This document shows positions 61,533-64,000 of a stretch of DNA of 64,000 nucleotides, one piece after another. The notes beneath the pieces are model-generated. The model had not been told where the DNA came from and did no database searches. It worked only from the letters and a program-made list of their open reading frames with translations. The DNA is taken from positions 124,001 to 188,000 of the forward strand of contig NZ_KV917378.1 of the NCBI RefSeq assembly GCF_002019735.1, read 5' to 3'. The stretch comes from Salipaludibacillus agaradhaerens (GTDB lineage: Bacteria; Bacillota; Bacilli; Bacillales; Salisediminibacteriaceae). A program made the translations under genes and the position numbers. How positions within the stretch are numbered: position 1 is the first letter of the stretch; each line of letters opens with the position of its first letter.

Positions 61533-62195
61533 ATGAAATATAGAAGTGTTTTTGACATTATTGGTCCTATCATGGTCGGGCCATCCAGCTCTCATACAGC
61601 TGGAGCAGCGAGAATTGGACTTGTGGCACGACAGTTATTTCAAATCGAGCCTGAATGGGCTGCATTTCATTTATATGGCTCTTTTGCTAAGACGTATCAA
61701 GGTCACGGTACGGATGTAGCACTTGTAGGAGGTTTGCTCGGTTTTGATACGCATGATCATCGCATGACACAGTCATTTGATTTTGCTAAAGAACGTGGCC
61801 TGACGTATTCCTTTCATGAAGAAGAAGCCCATATGGACCACCCTAACACAGTTAAAATTAGGCTTGGGGCCGAGGGTGAAGAGATGGAATTAGTCGGGAT
61901 ATCTATTGGTGGTGGGAAAGTAGAAGTGAAAGAGCTCAATGGATTTGAACTACGATTAAGTGGAAATCACCCAGCCATTCTCGTCGTTCACAATGATAGG
62001 TATGGGGCCATTGCCTCTGTATCCACAAAACTTGCCGAGTATGAAATTAATATTGGTCATATGGAAGTGTCACGAAAAGAACAAGGCAAAGAGGCATTAA
62101 TGGTGATCGAAGTGGATCAAAATATTAGTGAGACAACATTAATGGATATCGCAAAGCTTGATAACATTAGTAAAGTAACGAAAATTCATGAATAG
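61533..62195 (+). CDS. sdaAB: L-serine dehydratase, iron-sulfur dependent, beta subunit
   Basis: Regulatory half of the 4Fe-4S L-serine deaminase that turns serine into pyruvate and ammonia. FDIIGPIMVGPSSSHTAGAARIG is diagnostic of the beta domain; an ACT domain (ILVVHNDRYGAIASVS, INIGHMEVSRKEQGKEALM) lies at the C-terminus and probably senses serine. 220 residues, GGAGG upstream. sdaAA follows. Confidence 0.96.
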   Translation: MKYRSVFDIIGPIMVGPSSSHTAGAARIGLVARQLFQIEPEWAAFHLYGSFAKTYQGHGTDVALVGGLLGFDTHDHRMTQSFDFAKERGLTYSFHEEEAHMDHPNTVKIRLGAEGEEMELVGISIGGGKVEVKELNGFELRLSGNHPAILVVHNDRYGAIASVSTKLAEYEINIGHMEVSRKEQGKEALMVIEVDQNISETTLMDIAKLDNISKVTKIHE

Positions 62196-62225
62196 ACGAC
62201 ATCCAGCTCTGAAGGAGGAATGCCC

Positions 62226-63113
62226 ATGTTTCGTAACGTAGAAGAACTTATCAACCAATGTGAAAAGGAGCAGCTCCCGATCTCAGAAATCATGATTCAA
62301 CAAGAAATGGTTGTCCATGATAGAAGCCGTGAAGACATCGTAGCTCAAATGGAAAAGAACTTAGAAGTGATGGAAAGAGCGGTCAACAGAGGCATTATGG
62401 AGCAAGTCAAGTCAGTATCAGGATTGACGGGTGGGGATGGTAAAAAACTAAATGAGTATATACAGTTAAATGAGACACTTTCAGGTCATTTAATGTTGGA
62501 TGCTGTCAGTAAAGCGATGGCAACTAACGAAGTGAACGCTGCGATGGGAACGATTTGCGCCACCCCAACTGCAGGTTCAGCAGGGGTTGTCCCCGGTACA
62601 CTTTTTGCAGTAAAAGAAAAATTAAATCCTACTCACACTCAAATGATTAATTATTTATTTACGAGTGGGGCGTTTGGGTTCATCATCGCAAATAATGCAT
62701 CTATTTCAGGGGCTGCGGGAGGCTGCCAAGCAGAGGTTGGCTCCGCTACTGGAATGGCAGCAGCTGCTATTGTAGAAATGGCGGGAGGAACACCACATCA
62801 ATCCTCTCAAGCGATGGCCATTGCTCTTAAGAACATGTTGGGACTGGTATGTGACCCTGTAGCGGGTCTAGTCGAAGTACCTTGTGTTAAAAGGAATGCA
62901 TTTGGCGCTTCTAACGCCTTAGTGGCAGCTGACTTAGCTTTAGCAGGAATTGAAAGCAGAATACCATGTGATGAAGTGATTGATGCCATGTACCGTATTG
63001 GAGAAACGATGCCGTCTATGTTAAGGGAAACTGGAGAAGGTGGGCTCGCAGCTACACCAACGGGAAAGAGATATAAAGAACAAATATTTGGCGCGATGGC
63101 ACGACAGGAGTGA
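62226..63113 (+). CDS. sdaAA: L-serine dehydratase, iron-sulfur dependent, alpha subunit
   Basis: Catalytic subunit holding the 4Fe-4S cluster. SVSGLTGGDGKKLNEY, GTICATPTAGSAGVVPGTL, GAAGGCQAEVGSATGMAAAA and LVCDPVAGLVEVPCVKRNA carry the conserved cysteines. The ATG at 62226, seven bases after AAGGAGG, is preferred over one at 62220. 295 residues. recG follows after seven bases. Confidence 0.97.
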   Translation: MFRNVEELINQCEKEQLPISEIMIQQEMVVHDRSREDIVAQMEKNLEVMERAVNRGIMEQVKSVSGLTGGDGKKLNEYIQLNETLSGHLMLDAVSKAMATNEVNAAMGTICATPTAGSAGVVPGTLFAVKEKLNPTHTQMINYLFTSGAFGFIIANNASISGAAGGCQAEVGSATGMAAAAIVEMAGGTPHQSSQAMAIALKNMLGLVCDPVAGLVEVPCVKRNAFGASNALVAADLALAGIESRIPCDEVIDAMYRIGETMPSMLRETGEGGLAATPTGKRYKEQIFGAMARQE

Positions 63114-63120
63114 GGATGAA

Positions 63121-64000
63121 TTGGAAGAGTCAGTAACGGTATTAAAGGGAGCGGGACCAAGAACGGCAGAACAACTACATGATATGGGCATTATTACAAT
63201 ACAGGACTTAATTGAACATTTCCCTTTTCGATATGAAGATCATGCTATACGCCCTTTAAAAGAAGTATCCCATGATGAAAAAGTGACTGTGCAAGGAACA
63301 GTTCACAGCATGCCAGAATTACGTTATTTTGGCAAGAAGAAATCTCGACTTACCGTTCGCGCCCTCGTGGACGGTTTCTTAGTTCAAGCTATCTTTTTCA
63401 ATCAACCCTATTTAAAGAAGCAGATTCAGCCTGGTGATCACATTATTTTTTCAGGTAAACTTGATAAAAATCGAATGATCATGAGTGGAGGTACCGTTAA
63501 GCCTAGAAATATTGAACGAGATAACGAACTAGAGCCTGTCTATTCAGTTAAAGGTGACATAAAAGTAACAATGCTTAGAAACTTGATTGAACAAGCTTTT
63601 AACGCATTTGGAGAACGTATAACAGAAATACTACCTTCACAATTATTGTCAGCGTATAAATTAACATCCAGAAAAGAAGCTCTTTATAGTTTACACTTCC
63701 CCCATGATATTATGGCATTTAAACAAGCAAAGCGTCGGATGATTTATGAAGAGCTACTTTTATTTCAGCTTAAAATGCAGCTTTTTCGCAAAAAAGAAAA
63801 AGAAGGAGAAAAGGGTCAAAAAAAACAATTTGCCTTTGCGAAAGTAGAAGATTTTATCAGAGAACTCCCATTTTCATTAACAACTGCTCAAGAAAAAGTT
63901 CTTCATCACATTTATGCAGATTTACAAGCAAACACACGAATGAATCGATTACTTCAGGGGGATGTAGGGTCTGGGAAAACGGTAGTAGCTGCTATCGCTC
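63121..64000 (+). CDS. recG: ATP-dependent DNA helicase RecG (3' end outside window)
   Basis: Branch-migration helicase that remodels stalled forks and Holliday junctions. The frame runs open from the TTG at 63121 to the window end, about 293 residues. Visible are the start VLKGAGPRTAEQLHDMGI, the wedge (OB-fold) domain with VTVQGTVHSMPELRYFGKKK, the helical linker YEELLLFQLKMQ, and Walker A LLQGDVGSGKTVVAA at the edge. An ATG at 63116 is in another frame and stops quickly. Cut by the window border, no sign of a break. Confidence 0.93.
   Translation, partial: MEESVTVLKGAGPRTAEQLHDMGIITIQDLIEHFPFRYEDHAIRPLKEVSHDEKVTVQGTVHSMPELRYFGKKKSRLTVRALVDGFLVQAIFFNQPYLKKQIQPGDHIIFSGKLDKNRMIMSGGTVKPRNIERDNELEPVYSVKGDIKVTMLRNLIEQAFNAFGERITEILPSQLLSAYKLTSRKEALYSLHFPHDIMAFKQAKRRMIYEELLLFQLKMQLFRKKEKEGEKGQKKQFAFAKVEDFIRELPFSLTTAQEKVLHHIYADLQANTRMNRLLQGDVGSGKTVVAAIA

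Overview
The window is a stretch of AT-rich chromosome from an endospore-forming member of the Bacillaceae. Gene order follows the Bacillus subtilis dcw-to-recG region almost gene for gene. Sporulation genes are present (spoVE, spoIIGA, sigE, sigG, spoVM). Several extracytoplasmic parts are very acidic (PrkC ectodomain, DivIB tail), which would fit an alkaliphilic or salt-loving bacillus; the genus is an inference and not proven. Almost everything is on the + strand. Only rqcH and rpmB are on the - strand. I see no rRNA, tRNA, CRISPR array, prophage or insertion sequence.

Layout. 1-12.8 kb: cell wall and division cluster (a divergent MurF-like protein cut by the window edge, mraY, murD, spoVE, murG, murB, divIB, ylxW, ylxX, sbp, ftsA, ftsZ). 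13.2-15.8 kb: sporulation sigma module (spoIIGA, sigE, sigG). 15.9-19.3 kb: ylmC, ylmE, sepF, ylmG, ylmH, divIVA. 19.4-24.2 kb: T-box controlled ileS, then lspA and an rluD-type pseudouridine synthase. 24.2-36.3 kb: the complete pyrimidine operon pyrR-P-B-C-AA-AB-K-D-F-E with three PyrR attenuators. 36.7-40.3 kb: a heterodimeric ABC exporter. 40.6-42.4 kb: rqcH on the - strand. 43.1-57.4 kb: yicC/yloC, remA, gmk, rpoZ, coaBC, priA, fmt, rsmB, prpC, prkC, rsgA, rpe, thiT, thiN. 57.5-64 kb: spoVM, rpmB, yloU, fakA, a fakB/degV gene, sdaAB, sdaAA and the first part of recG.

How the genes work together. The first block makes lipid II (MraY, MurG and the Mur enzymes) and builds the divisome (FtsZ, FtsA, SepF, DivIB, DivIVA). 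SpoIIGA processes pro-sigma-E, and sigma-G follows in the forespore. The pyr operon makes UMP and is shut down by PyrR when uridine nucleotides are plentiful. The gmk-to-rpe block mixes nucleotide supply, coenzyme A, translation start, ribosome assembly and Ser/Thr signalling. thiT and thiN together import thiamine and convert it to TPP. FakA with a FakB-type partner phosphorylates exogenous fatty acids.

Most unusual points: a MurF-like protein without recognisable catalytic motifs; a three-copy intergenic repeat with a conserved hairpin (about 5.0, 13.0 and 61.4 kb); what looks like half of a TPP riboswitch in front of thiT, still followed by a terminator; a degenerate copy of a repeat I know from many Bacillaceae genomes near 42.8 kb; and an Asp-to-Glu change at a key RqcH position. 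Compared with my recollection of B. subtilis, ylmA, ylmD, ylyA, the cys genes, yloB, def and rlmN are absent from their usual places.
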